Notes under the pieces: generated by a model
What the model was told of the DNA's origin: nothing
The model's database searches: none
Seen by the model: the letters and a program-made list of their open reading frames with translations, nothing else
Assembly (NCBI RefSeq): GCF_001613305.1
Contig: NZ_BDCC01000040.1
Location: 1-50,166, forward strand
Direction of reading: 5' to 3'
From: Nocardia vaccinii NBRC 15922
GTDB lineage: Bacteria; Actinomycetota; Actinomycetes; Mycobacteriales; Mycobacteriaceae
Length of the DNA stretch: 50,166 bases
Part shown: piece by piece, positions 7,638-16,443 of the stretch
Layout of the letters: each line of letters starts with the position of its first letter
How positions within the stretch are numbered: position 1 is the stretch's first letter
Program-made: the position numbers and the translations under genes

Positions 7638-7750
7638 GCATCTCTCCCGGGCGGATTGCGGATGATGGACAGAGGGTACGCAGTAGCAATCTGTGAGCGA
7701 CCGAATTCGCCTCGAACGGCGTTCCGGCGTGTTGCGTCGAATCCGGACAT

Positions 7751-7782
7751 AGGGTGTGGGGTGGCTCACCCCACTACACCCT
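7751..7782. promoter_or_regulatory. Inverted repeat between the secreted-protein gene and hemL
   Basis: TGGGGTG (7757-7763) and CACCCCA (7767-7773) form a perfect stem. The outer AGGGTG and CACCCT continue the symmetry after a 3-nt bulge. Its position about 45 bp upstream of the hemL GTG suggests an operator or an RNA hairpin in the leader. I do not recognise the motif. Confidence 0.4.
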
Positions 7783-7822
7783 GTCGTCGACCGGTGCGGG
7801 CCGGGCTGCGACACTGGAGGCC

Positions 7823-9136
7823 GTGAGTTCTTCTCCGGCCTCCGCGCGCCTGTTCGATCGCGCCGCTGCGATCATTCCCGGCGGCGTGAATTCGCCTGTG
7901 CGAGCGTTTCATTCGGTCGGCGGTACGCCGCGGTTCATCACCTCCGCGCGTGGGTGCACGCTTACCGACGCCGACGGCGCCGAATATGTGGACCTGGTGT
8001 GTTCCTGGGGGCCGATGATTCTCGGCCACGCGCATCCGGCCGTCGTCGAGGCGGTGCGGAAGGTCGCGGTCGACGGACTGTCCTTCGGTGCGCCGACCGA
8101 GGCGGAGATCGAACTGGCCGAGGAGATCGCCGCGCGGGTCGAACCCGTGGAACGGGTGCGGCTGGTCAACTCCGGCACCGAGGCCACCATGAGCGCGGTG
8201 CGGCTGGCCCGCGGCTTCACCGGCCGCAGCAAGATCATCAAATTCGCCGGGTGTTATCACGGACATGTCGACGCGCTGCTGGCCGACGCGGGTTCGGGCG
8301 TCGCGACGCTCGGCCTGCCGACCTCGCCCGGCGTCACCGGTGCGCAGGCGGCCGACACGATCGTGCTGCCCTACAACGATCTGGACGCGGTGGGCGCCGC
8401 ATTCGCCGCGCATCCCGGCCAGATCGCCTGCGTCATCACCGAGGCCGCGGCGGGCAATATGGGCACGGTCGCCCCGCAGCCGGGCTACAACGCGGGCCTG
8501 CGGCGGCTGACCTCCGAGAACGGCGCCCTGCTGATCATGGACGAGGTGATGACCGGATTCCGGGTGAGCCGGTCCGGATGGTTCGGGCGCGACGGCGTCG
8601 CGGGCGATCTGTACACCTTCGGCAAGGTGATGAGTGGCGGCCTGCCCGCGGCGGCGTTCGGCGGCCGCGCCGAGGTGATGAACCGGCTCGCCCCGATGGG
8701 ACCCGTCTATCAGGCCGGGACGTTGTCGGGCAACCCCGTCGCGGTGGCGGCCGGACTGGCCTCGCTGCGCGCGGCCGACGCGGAGGTCTACGCCGCACTC
8801 GATCGCAACGCCGAACAACTCGGCAAGCTGGTCAGCGGCGCACTCGATACGGCGGGGCTCGCTCATCAGGTGCAATTCGCGGGCAATATGGTGAGCGTGT
8901 TCTTCGCCGACCACCCGGTTACCGACTACGCCGCCGCGAAGGCCAGCCAGACCTGGCGTTTCCCGGCGTTCTTCCACGCTCTGCTCGATCGCGGCGTCTA
9001 CGCGCCGCCGAGTCCGTTCGAGACGTGGTTCGTCTCCGCCGCGCTCGACGAGGACGCATTCGACCGCATCGCCGCCGCCCTGCCCGCCGCCGCTGCGGCC
9101 GCGGCGGCTGCCACACCCGAAGGATCCGACGCGTGA
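7823..9136 (+). CDS. hemL: Glutamate-1-semialdehyde 2,1-aminomutase
   Basis: HemL is a PLP enzyme that moves the amino group of glutamate-1-semialdehyde to give 5-aminolevulinate, the first committed tetrapyrrole precursor. Class III aminotransferase features are clear: FDRAAAIIPGGVNSPVRAF, LVNSGTEATMSAVRLARGFT, the LIMDEVMTGFR aspartate that holds the pyridine ring, and the Schiff-base lysine in FGKVMSGGLPAAAFGG. The GTG at 7823 has GGAGG close upstream. The product is 437 aa, normal for the family, with an Ala-rich tail. The stop overlaps the next GTG, opening the cytochrome-maturation operon. Confidence 0.95.
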   Translation: MSSSPASARLFDRAAAIIPGGVNSPVRAFHSVGGTPRFITSARGCTLTDADGAEYVDLVCSWGPMILGHAHPAVVEAVRKVAVDGLSFGAPTEAEIELAEEIAARVEPVERVRLVNSGTEATMSAVRLARGFTGRSKIIKFAGCYHGHVDALLADAGSGVATLGLPTSPGVTGAQAADTIVLPYNDLDAVGAAFAAHPGQIACVITEAAAGNMGTVAPQPGYNAGLRRLTSENGALLIMDEVMTGFRVSRSGWFGRDGVAGDLYTFGKVMSGGLPAAAFGGRAEVMNRLAPMGPVYQAGTLSGNPVAVAAGLASLRAADAEVYAALDRNAEQLGKLVSGALDTAGLAHQVQFAGNMVSVFFADHPVTDYAAAKASQTWRFPAFFHALLDRGVYAPPSPFETWFVSAALDEDAFDRIAAALPAAAAAAAAATPEGSDA

Positions 9137-9882
9137 ACGAGCGCACCGAGCCAGCCGACGAGACGACATCCGACACACCGCAGGACATCACGTTCGATGC
9201 GGCCGCGGACCTCACCCCCGACGAGCACTCCGAACTACCCGACGGCGTCGCGGACACGGAGACGATCGTGCACGTGATGCGGCACGGCGAGGTGCACAAC
9301 CCCAAGGGCATCCTCTACGGCCGCCTACCCGGCTTCGGTCTGTCGGTGACCGGCCGGTCCCAGGCCGCGGCGGTCGGCCGCGCGCTCGCCGATCACGACA
9401 TCACCCTGGTGGTGGCCTCCCCGCTGCAACGCGCACAGGAGACCGCCGGTGCGATCGCCGCGTCGCACGAACTGATCGTGCGCACCGACGACAACCTCAT
9501 CGAGGCGGGCAATACCTTCGAAGGTCTGCGCGTCGCGGTCGGCGACGGCGCACTGCGCAAGCCCCGGCACTGGTGGAAGCTGCGCGACCCGTTCACGCCG
9601 TCCTGGGGTGAGCCGTATCTGCAGATCGCGCACCGCATGCTGGCCGCGGTGAACAAGGCCCGTGTGGAGGCCGCCGGTCACGAGGCCCTCGTGGTCTCCC
9701 ATCAGCTCCCGGTGTGGACCCTGCGCCGTTTCCTCGAAGGTAAACGCCTCTGGCACGACCCCCGCAACCGCCAGTGCTCCCTCGCTTCTCTGACATCCCT
9801 TGTCTACCAAGGGGATACGTTGATCGACATTGTCTATTCCGAACCCGCGGGGGCGTCGGATCCGCGGGTGACCGGGGCGTGA
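9133..9882 (+). CDS. Histidine phosphatase (phosphoglycerate-mutase superfamily), Rv0525-like
   Basis: A 249-aa protein with an acidic, disordered N-terminus of about 45 residues followed by the catalytic VMRHGEVHNP motif. The second conserved histidine lies in EALVVSHQLPVWTLRR, and the phosphate-pocket arginine in SPLQRAQETA. The GTG overlaps the hemL stop (GTGA). Orthologues sit in the same place between hemL and the thioredoxin-like gene in mycobacteria, so it belongs to the conserved cluster. Its substrate is unknown; mutase activity is unlikely because the alternate active-site context of true mutases is missing. Confidence 0.9.
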   Translation: MNERTEPADETTSDTPQDITFDAAADLTPDEHSELPDGVADTETIVHVMRHGEVHNPKGILYGRLPGFGLSVTGRSQAAAVGRALADHDITLVVASPLQRAQETAGAIAASHELIVRTDDNLIEAGNTFEGLRVAVGDGALRKPRHWWKLRDPFTPSWGEPYLQIAHRMLAAVNKARVEAAGHEALVVSHQLPVWTLRRFLEGKRLWHDPRNRQCSLASLTSLVYQGDTLIDIVYSEPAGASDPRVTGA

Positions 9883-10295
9883 ACGGCTCGGCATCCGGCA
9901 GAACCGGCGGGCGCGGTGCCCGGCCCGGCGGTGTTCGCGCGCGGCGCCACGGCCTCGTCGCGCCGGACGCGGTGCAGGAAGAGTCCGATGCCCGAGCGCA
10001 CCCCGCTGTACCTGGTATTACCGGACGATTCGGCGGTGATCGTCTTTTCCGTGGCTCCGGCGGGCGTCGTGGGTTCGCCCGTCCTGGTGTGGTTCCCGCA
10101 TTCGAGCGCCGAGATGAGCGTTGTGCGACCGAGCTCTCGGCTGAAAGGCGGGCGTCCGGTCCTTTCGGCGAGCGTCGTATGCCGGCTGGTTCCGGTGAGC
10201 GCCGCTCGGATGAGCGCTGTGTCCCGGCCCGTTTCGGTGCGGTGCGACACGGGGGATGGTTCGGTGCGCGTCGCGTGCTGGCTGAGTGCAGGCCG
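9879..10295 (+). other. In-frame, Arg-rich upstream extension of the thioredoxin-like gene
   Basis: A GTG at 9879 overlaps the phosphatase stop by four bases and is open, in frame, all the way into the lipoprotein that starts at 10296. If it is used, the protein gains 139 residues rich in Arg, Gly and Ser. These contain degenerate repeats such as FERRDERC, GERRMP and GERRSDERC. The tail has no known domain. I keep the lipobox start as the main annotation and record this as an alternative. Confidence 0.35.
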
Positions 10296-10889
10296 GTGCG
10301 GATCGTGGTGCCGGTATTGGTCGCCTGCGTTGCGCTGGTGGCTGCGCTCGCCGGATGTTCGACCGGTAGCGATGCGGTGGCGCAGGGCGGGACGTTCCAG
10401 TTCGTATCGCCCGGGGGGAAGACCGATATCTACTACGACCCGGCCGCCGAGCGCGGGACGATCGGGAAGCTGTCGGGTCCGAATCTGCTGACGAACCAGA
10501 CCGTTTCGGTGAATGATTTCCCGAATCAGGTTGTGGTGCTGAATGTCTGGGGGCAATGGTGTGGGCCCTGCCGGGCCGAGGCGCCCGAACTGGAGAAGGT
10601 CTACGAACAGTCGAAGGCGCGCGGGGTCGCGTTCCTGGGGATCAATGTGCGCGATCCGGAGCAGGACAAAGCGCAGGATTTCGTCGACACCAACCACATC
10701 CGGTATCCGTCGATCTACGATCCGGAATTCCGTAGTCTGCTGGCCCTGGGCGGAAAGTTCCCGACCAGCGTCATCCCCACCACGCTGGTGCTGGACCGCC
10801 ACCATCGAGTGGCGGCGGTTTTCCTGCGTTCGCTGCTCGCTGCCGATCTGCAGCCGGTGGTCGATCGTCTCGCCGCGGAGAGTGCGTAG
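10296..10889 (+). CDS. TlpA/ResA-type thioredoxin-like lipoprotein
   Basis: A 197-aa extracytoplasmic thiol-disulfide oxidoreductase that should keep the apocytochrome c CXXCH cysteines reduced before heme attachment. The GTG at 10296 opens a lipoprotein signal with lipobox LAGC. The thioredoxin active site is WGQWCGPC, followed by FLGINVRDPEQDKAQDF typical of TlpA/ResA, and a cis-Pro region (TSVIPTTLVLD). The neighbours are ccdA, resB and ccsB, the remaining System II parts. The true start could be 9879. Confidence 0.9.
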   Translation: MRIVVPVLVACVALVAALAGCSTGSDAVAQGGTFQFVSPGGKTDIYYDPAAERGTIGKLSGPNLLTNQTVSVNDFPNQVVVLNVWGQWCGPCRAEAPELEKVYEQSKARGVAFLGINVRDPEQDKAQDFVDTNHIRYPSIYDPEFRSLLALGGKFPTSVIPTTLVLDRHHRVAAVFLRSLLAADLQPVVDRLAAESA

Positions 10890-10974
10890 TGAGAGGTGAG
10901 GGTGGCGCCGGGCTTTCGTGGTTCACGCGGCGTTGTGCGCGCACGTGCTGCCCGGCCGCGCTGGGTCGGTCGAC

Positions 10975-11811
10975 ATGCGGGTGAGTGTGCTCGCGTCGGT
11001 CGGGGATTCGTTCCAGCAGACCGCCGCATCCGGTCCGTTGCTGCTGGCCCTGGGGGCATGTCTGCTCGCAGGGCTGGTGTCGTTCGCCTCACCGTGCGTG
11101 GTGCCGCTGGTGCCGGGATATCTGTCCTACCTGGCCGGGCTGGTGGGTGCGGAAGCCCCGCCGGTGACCGTGGCCCAGGCCCGGGAGAGCAAGCGCCCGG
11201 ATACCGTGACCCTCGACAAGGCCGGGCGGATGCGCGTGGCGGGGGCGGCGGGACTGTTCGTCGCGGGATTCACCGTCGTATTCGTGCTGGCCTCGGCGAC
11301 GGTGTTCGGCCTCATCCAGACCCTGAACGTGAATCGTGAACTGCTGCAACGCCTCGGCGGCGTGGTCACCGTCGTGATGGGGCTGGTGTTCCTGGGTCTG
11401 GTCCCGGCGTTGCAGCGGGACACCCGGATGCATCCGCGGCGATTGACCGGTTTGGTCGGCGCACCGCTGCTCGGCGCGGTGTTCGCGCTCGGCTGGACGC
11501 CCTGTCTCGGGCCGACGCTGTCCGGGGTGATGGCCGTATCCGCCGGGACCGAAGGGACCACCGCCGTGCGCGGGGTGGTGCTGATCGTGGCGTACTGCCT
11601 GGGCCTGGGGCTGCCGTTCGTGATCCTGGCCTTCGGGTCGGCCAGCGCGTTGCGCGGGGTCGGCTGGCTGCGCCGCCATTCGCGCACCATTCAGGTGATC
11701 GGCGGCATTCTGCTCGTCGCCGTCGGTATCGCGCTGGTGACCGGTATGTGGGACCAATTCGTGGGGTGGGTCCGCAATATGTTCGTCTCCCGAGTGACTC
11801 TCCCGATCTGA
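10975..11811 (+). CDS. ccdA: Cytochrome c biogenesis transmembrane protein CcdA
   Basis: CcdA is the polytopic membrane protein that passes electrons from cytosolic thioredoxin to the TlpA/ResA protein. The two redox-active cysteines are in SFASPCVVPLVPGYLSYLAG and LGWTPCLGPTLSG. About six hydrophobic segments are visible. A loop of roughly 50 residues between the first two helices (ARESKRPDTVTLDKAGRM) is longer than in minimal CcdA proteins. I chose the ATG at 10975; a start at 10918 would add 19 residues of doubtful character. ResB starts 3 nt after the stop. Confidence 0.92.
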   Translation: MRVSVLASVGDSFQQTAASGPLLLALGACLLAGLVSFASPCVVPLVPGYLSYLAGLVGAEAPPVTVAQARESKRPDTVTLDKAGRMRVAGAAGLFVAGFTVVFVLASATVFGLIQTLNVNRELLQRLGGVVTVVMGLVFLGLVPALQRDTRMHPRRLTGLVGAPLLGAVFALGWTPCLGPTLSGVMAVSAGTEGTTAVRGVVLIVAYCLGLGLPFVILAFGSASALRGVGWLRRHSRTIQVIGGILLVAVGIALVTGMWDQFVGWVRNMFVSRVTLPI

Positions 11812-11813
11812 CT

Positions 11814-13466
11814 ATGACTGCAACCATGACGGCCTCCGAGGCCCCCGCCCGTCCCCCTCGGCAATCGCCGCTGCGCAGGGTTCTGGCTTTCATCCGCAAC
11901 ACCTGGCGCGGGCTGACCAGTATGCGCACCGCGCTGATGCTGCTGTTCCTGCTGGCGCTCGCGGCGATTCCGGGCGCACTGCTGCCGCAGCGCAGCCTCA
12001 ACGCGCAGAAGGTCGACAAATACATCGCCGACCGCCCCACCCTCGGACATCTGATGGACCGGGTGCAGCTGTTCGACGTGTTCTCCAGTTTCTGGTTCAC
12101 GGCGATCTACGCGCTGCTGTTCATCTCGCTGATCGGCTGCATCGTGCCGCGGGTGTTCGACCACTACAAGGCGCTGCGCACGCCGCCGGTCGCCGCGCCA
12201 CGCCGGCTGTCCCGGCTGCCGCACCACTATTCGACCGAGGTCGAGCAGAACCCGGAAGATGTTGTCGCCCAGGCGCGTAAGCAGCTGCGCGGCTGGCGGG
12301 TGATCGAGCGTTCGGCCGACGGCGCGATCGCGCTCTCGGCGGAGAAGGGGTATTTCCGCGAGTTCGGCAATCTGGTCTTCCATCTGGCGCTGGTCGGTCT
12401 GCTGGTGGCGATCGCGGTCGGCAAGATGTTCGGCTACGAGGGCAATGTCATCGTCATCGCCGACGGCGGTCCCGGATTCTGCACGAGTTCGATCTCGGCG
12501 TTCGATTCCTTCCGCGCGGGCAATCTCATCGACGGCACCGGGCTGACCCCGCTGTGCGTGCGGGTCAAGGATTTCCGGGCCGACTATCTGCCCAGCGGCG
12601 AGGCGCAGATGTTCACCGCGGACATCTCGTATCAGACCGCGCAGAATTTCGCCGACGACACCTGGCGCGATACGACCGTGCAGGTGAACCATCCGCTGCG
12701 CGTCGAGGGCGACCGGGTGTATGTGCAGGGCCACGGTTACGCGCCGACGTTCACCGTCACCTATCCGAACGGGCAGACCCGCACGCAGACGGTGCAGTGG
12801 GAGCCGACGGGTGGTGCGACGTTCCTGTCCAGCGGCGTGATGCGGTTCGATCCGCCCGGCGGGATGTATTCGTCGGAGGCGGAGAACCGCAAGCACCAGA
12901 TCGCCATCGAGGGTCTGTTCGCGCCGACCGCCTTCATGCACGGAACGCTGTTGAGCTCGTCGTATCCGGCGTTGACCGATCCGGCCGTGGCCGTCGACAT
13001 CTATCGCGGTGAGACGGGGTTGGACACCGGGCGCAGCCAGTCGGTGTTCTCGCTGGATCCGGAGATGATCAGACAGGGTCGGCTGGTCAAGCAGACGCGA
13101 GTGAATCTGAAGCCCGGTGAGTCCTCGACGCTTTCCGACGGGACGAAGGTGCGGTTCGACGGGGCGAAGCAGTGGGCGAATCTGCAGGTCTCGCATGATC
13201 CCGCGCAGCAGTGGGTGCTGGTGTGCGCGATCACGATGATGGCCGGACTGCTGGTTTCGCTGTTGGTCAAGCGCCGCCGCATCTGGTTGCGTGCGTATCC
13301 CGCCGGTGAGCGGGACCCGGGGGAGACTCCGGACGACAAACGACGTACCGTAGTAGAAATGGGCGGTCTGGCCCGTACCGACCAGGCCGGGTGGGGCGGT
13401 GAGTTCGACCGCCTGCGTGTTCGCCTGCTGGGCGGGCCGCCGACCGAGAGTACGGGAGAGAAGTAA
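11814..13466 (+). CDS. resB: Cytochrome c biogenesis protein ResB (Ccs1)
   Basis: ResB works with CcsB to carry heme across the membrane and ligate it to apocytochrome c. The protein is 550 aa. Membrane helices lie near residues 40-58, 90-112, 190-208 and 465-485, with a large extracytoplasmic domain between the last two. The N-terminal RNTWRGLTSMRTALMLLFLL and GYFREFGNLVFHLALVG segments are typical of the family. The start is 3 nt after the ccdA stop and its TAA overlaps the ccsB ATG, so ccdA, resB and ccsB are translated as a unit. Confidence 0.94.
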   Translation: MTATMTASEAPARPPRQSPLRRVLAFIRNTWRGLTSMRTALMLLFLLALAAIPGALLPQRSLNAQKVDKYIADRPTLGHLMDRVQLFDVFSSFWFTAIYALLFISLIGCIVPRVFDHYKALRTPPVAAPRRLSRLPHHYSTEVEQNPEDVVAQARKQLRGWRVIERSADGAIALSAEKGYFREFGNLVFHLALVGLLVAIAVGKMFGYEGNVIVIADGGPGFCTSSISAFDSFRAGNLIDGTGLTPLCVRVKDFRADYLPSGEAQMFTADISYQTAQNFADDTWRDTTVQVNHPLRVEGDRVYVQGHGYAPTFTVTYPNGQTRTQTVQWEPTGGATFLSSGVMRFDPPGGMYSSEAENRKHQIAIEGLFAPTAFMHGTLLSSSYPALTDPAVAVDIYRGETGLDTGRSQSVFSLDPEMIRQGRLVKQTRVNLKPGESSTLSDGTKVRFDGAKQWANLQVSHDPAQQWVLVCAITMMAGLLVSLLVKRRRIWLRAYPAGERDPGETPDDKRRTVVEMGGLARTDQAGWGGEFDRLRVRLLGGPPTESTGEK

Positions 13467-14437
13467 TGCCGATCGACGAGAACATCGCCTCCTACAGCGA
13501 TCTCGCGTTCAAGTCGGCGATCGTGGTGTACGTGCTGGTCTTCGTGATGCTGCTGGTGCAGTACGCCATGGCCTACACCCGCAAGGCCGAGCAGCGCGAA
13601 CTCGTTGCGGTGGGCGCGAATCCGGCCGGAACGCCGCAGGGGCCGGGACGGATCACCGAGCCCGCGGGCAAACCGGCGTCGGAGCGGATCGGCAATATGG
13701 CCTTCGCCGTGCTGCACGTCGCGCTCGGCTTGCACATCATCTCGATCGTGTTGCGCGGCTTCGCGACCCATCGTTTCCCGCTCGGCAACATGTACGAGTT
13801 CGTGACGATGGCGACCGGTGCGGCCGTCGCACTGGGCGTGGTGCTGCTGCGGCACGAACGCTATCGCGGGATGTGGGCGTTCCTGCTGGTTCCCGTGCTG
13901 ATCCTGATGTTCCTGGCCGGGACGGTGCTGTATGCCGATGCGGCGCCGGTGGTTCCGGCGCTCAAGTCCTACTGGCTGCCCATCCACGTGACGGTCGTCA
14001 GCATCGGCAGCGGCGTCTTCCTGGTCGCGGGCATGTCGAGCCTGCTGTTCCTGCTGCGCCTGGTCCAGCCCGCGGGCGAGGAATCCGACAACATCCTCGG
14101 CGCGATCGCCCGCCGTCTCCCCGACGCTCGCTCCCTGGACCGCCTCGCCTACCGCACCACCATCATCGGCTTCCCGATCTTCGGCACCGGCATCATCCTC
14201 GGCGCCATCTGGGCCGAATCCGCCTGGGGCCGTTTCTGGGGCTGGGACCCCAAGGAAACCGTCTCCTTCATCGCCTGGGTCATCTACGCCGCCTACCTCC
14301 ACGCCCGAGCCACCTCGGGCTGGCGGGAAACCAAGGCCGCCTGGATCAACCTCGCCGGGTTCGTCGCGATGTTGTTCAATCTGTTCATCATCAACATCGT
14401 GGTGAGTGGGTTGCACTCGTACGCGGGGTTGAACTAG
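13466..14437 (+). CDS. ccsB: Cytochrome c heme-lyase subunit CcsB (CcsA family)
   Basis: A 323-aa polytopic membrane protein with about eight helices. The heme-handling tryptophan-rich motif is WGRFWGWDPKETVSF. Conserved external and membrane histidines are seen in LHVALGLHIISI, WLPIHVTVV and SGLHSYAGLN. With ResB it forms the System II synthetase. The ATG overlaps the resB TAA. This ends the cluster shared with mycobacteria; the next 9.6 kb are accessory. Confidence 0.95.
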   Translation: MPIDENIASYSDLAFKSAIVVYVLVFVMLLVQYAMAYTRKAEQRELVAVGANPAGTPQGPGRITEPAGKPASERIGNMAFAVLHVALGLHIISIVLRGFATHRFPLGNMYEFVTMATGAAVALGVVLLRHERYRGMWAFLLVPVLILMFLAGTVLYADAAPVVPALKSYWLPIHVTVVSIGSGVFLVAGMSSLLFLLRLVQPAGEESDNILGAIARRLPDARSLDRLAYRTTIIGFPIFGTGIILGAIWAESAWGRFWGWDPKETVSFIAWVIYAAYLHARATSGWRETKAAWINLAGFVAMLFNLFIINIVVSGLHSYAGLN

Positions 14438-14504
14438 GGCAACGCCTGTATTGGACGGCCTGGCGCTGATCAGTGGCGGACCCGAATTCGCTTGCGTTCA
14501 TCGA

Positions 14505-14510
14505 TAGGGT
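14505..14510 (+). promoter_or_regulatory. Leaderless -10 element of the GNAT gene
   Basis: TAGGGT, 6 nt, then ATG at 14517, with no Shine-Dalgarno. Confidence 0.5.
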
Positions 14511-14516
14511 CGACAC

Positions 14517-15011
14517 ATGGAGGGACAGCCGCATATCGTGCCGCTGAGCCGGGGCGACGCTGGTGAGATCCTTACGCTGCAACGAGCCGCCTACGTCAGC
14601 GAGGCGCAGGCTCACGCGGACCTGACTCTTGCGCCGCTGACTCAGACGCTCTCGCAACTCCTGGACGAACTGGGTTCTCCTGCGGTGCTCGCCTTCGGCA
14701 TTCGCGACCATGCTCGCTTGGTCGCCGCCGTTCGGGTGATGATCGAGGACTCGGTCGGCCATCTCGGGCGGCTCGTGGTGGCCCCCGACCGTCAAGGTAA
14801 CGGTTTCGGTTCCGCGCTGCTGCGGGCTGTCGAAACCCTCGTCCCGAGGACGGTCACCGAGATGCGGCTGTTCACCGGTGAGAAAAGCCATGCCAATCTG
14901 CGCCTGTACAAGAGGTTCGGGTACAGCGAGGTGCGGCGAAGCAGCGCAGGCGATTACGACCTCGTTCATCTGGCCAAATCTCTTTCCTCCGGTCGATCAT
15001 TGTCGCGTTGA
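14517..15011 (+). CDS. GNAT-family N-acetyltransferase
   Basis: A 164-aa cytosolic acetyl-CoA-dependent acyltransferase. The fold is shown by the beta4 strand LGRLVVAPDRQGNGFGSALL, containing the acetyl-CoA pyrophosphate loop (Q/RxxGxG/A as RQGNGFG), and the late motif ANLRLYKRFGYSEV. The substrate cannot be inferred. It stands alone, with its own leaderless-type promoter, between ccsB and a non-coding stretch. GC and codon use look a little less extreme than in the hem genes, consistent with an accessory gene. Confidence 0.9.
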   Translation: MEGQPHIVPLSRGDAGEILTLQRAAYVSEAQAHADLTLAPLTQTLSQLLDELGSPAVLAFGIRDHARLVAAVRVMIEDSVGHLGRLVVAPDRQGNGFGSALLRAVETLVPRTVTEMRLFTGEKSHANLRLYKRFGYSEVRRSSAGDYDLVHLAKSLSSGRSLSR

Positions 15012-15451
15012 GCAGTGCGGCCCGCATCGGGCTCTGATGAGCTTCCCACCCATCAGTGCAGCGATCGGCAGACTCTCGCAGTGGGGCGTGACGGTGCTGT
15101 CCGAGGGAGTGCCGCACGAACCGAAGGCGGGCGGCGCAGCGCGCCGTCGGTTTCCCTGGGAAGCGGCCTGGCGCGCGCTGCTCGATCATCCCCGGCGCAG
15201 CGTGCCGAGGTAGTCGCGGCGGGACCGAGAGAGAACTGCACCTGTTCGTTGAGGTCGTCCAGCGCCGGCCTCGCGGGCTGCCGAGGACGTCGGCGGTGCT
15301 ACCGGACACGATTGGCGTGGTGACCCGCCACCGTGGCGGCGAACTCGGCGCCGGCCGGCGCAGCGCAGATCGAGATCCCGCTGTTTTCGTCTTCTGCCCT
15401 TCAGCGGCTTGACCGGACGGCAGCGGTTGTGGGCAGAGCACCAGATGAAAA
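15012..15451. other. Non-coding stretch between GNAT gene and iron box
   Basis: About 440 bp without a gene I can support. A minus-strand frame ends in RRDYLGTLRRG near 15186, which might be a leftover gene end but cannot be extended into a family. A short CTGATG/CATCAG hairpin about 25 nt after the GNAT stop could terminate transcription. Confidence 0.35.
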
Positions 15452-15470
15452 TTAAGTTAGCCTCACCTAA
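15452..15470 (+). promoter_or_regulatory. IdeR/DtxR iron box over a -35 element
   Basis: TTAAGTTAGCCTCACCTAA matches the 19-bp IdeR/DtxR consensus TTAGGTTAGSCTAACCTAA at 17 positions. A -35-like TTAGCC (15457-15462) lies inside the box, and 17 bp later TAGAGT (15480-15485) can serve as -10. Iron-loaded IdeR would therefore block transcription of the methyltransferase-cupin pair about 150 bp downstream. A 20-codon frame at 15521-15583 lies in the leader and may be a chance ORF. Confidence 0.72.
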
Positions 15471-15636
15471 TGATTGGTGTAGAGTTGTCCGAGTAGTTGC
15501 TGTGCGGAGCGTCGAATGTGATGGCAGGACGGCAGGTGCGGCGCGAGTGGTCCGCTGTGAACGGCTGGTCAACCGAGCCGTGACTCCGCAGTGGATACCG
15601 CCGCCTGCGGGTGGCCGAGACGACAGGAACACACCG

Positions 15637-16443
15637 ATGCCAGGAACGCCGATGACGAGGCCGTTGCCGTTCGACGAGCGCGGTTCCGCGCAGATGCCCG
15701 GCCACTGGCTGCTCGCCCGGCTCGGCAAGCGCATCCTTCGACCTGGTGGCAGGGAACTGACCGAACGCATGCTCGACGACGCCGATCTGCGCGGCGCGGA
15801 TGTCGTCGAACTCGCCCCCGGCCTGGGCAAGACCGCCACCGCCATCCTGCGTCGCGGTCCGGCCAGCTACCGCGGCGTCGAAGCCGATTCCGCCGCAGCG
15901 GCTCTGAGCGCGGATGTCGTCGGTGCCGCAGGTGTCATCACCCGGGGCGATGCCGGGGCCACCGGCCTCGACGCGGGTTCCGCTGACGCCGTGATCGGAG
16001 AAGCGTTGCTCACCATGCAAACCGACGCACACAAGGCCGAGATCGTCGCGGAGGCATTCCGGGTGCTGCGCCCCGGCGGCCGCTACGCCATTCACGAACT
16101 TGCCCTGCGACCCGACGACCTGGACGACTACACCAAGACCGTGATCCGCAAGGAACTGGCACGATCCATCAAGGTCAACGCCCGCCCGCTCACCCGGACC
16201 GAGTGGGCCGATCTGCTCACCGCCGCAGGATTCGAGGTTCGCGCAGTAGAATTCGCCCCTATGGCGCTGCTGCAGCTCCGCCGCATGGTAGCCGACGAAG
16301 GACTGTTCGGCACCGCCCGTATCGTCCGCAACATCCTGCGCGACCGCGCTGCCCGGCAGCGAGTCCTCGCCATGCGCACCACCTTCAACACTCACCGCCG
16401 CCGAATGACCGCCATCGAAATCGTCGCAAGGAAGCCACTGTGA
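15637..16443 (+). CDS. Class I SAM-dependent methyltransferase, iron-regulated
   Basis: A 268-aa protein. The SAM-binding core is seen in ADVVELAPGLGKTATAIL (motif I), YRGVEADSAAA (acidic end of strand 2), DAVIGEALLTMQT (motif II) and EAFRVLRPGGRYAIHEL (post-II). The closest general class is the UbiE/SmtA-like small-molecule methyltransferases. ATGs at 15637 and 15652 are both preceded by AGGAA; I used the first. The stop overlaps the GTG of the cupin gene. The IdeR-type box upstream suggests expression under iron limitation, so the substrate may be linked to siderophore or metal homeostasis, which is inference. Confidence 0.9.
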   Translation: MPGTPMTRPLPFDERGSAQMPGHWLLARLGKRILRPGGRELTERMLDDADLRGADVVELAPGLGKTATAILRRGPASYRGVEADSAAAALSADVVGAAGVITRGDAGATGLDAGSADAVIGEALLTMQTDAHKAEIVAEAFRVLRPGGRYAIHELALRPDDLDDYTKTVIRKELARSIKVNARPLTRTEWADLLTAAGFEVRAVEFAPMALLQLRRMVADEGLFGTARIVRNILRDRAARQRVLAMRTTFNTHRRRMTAIEIVARKPL

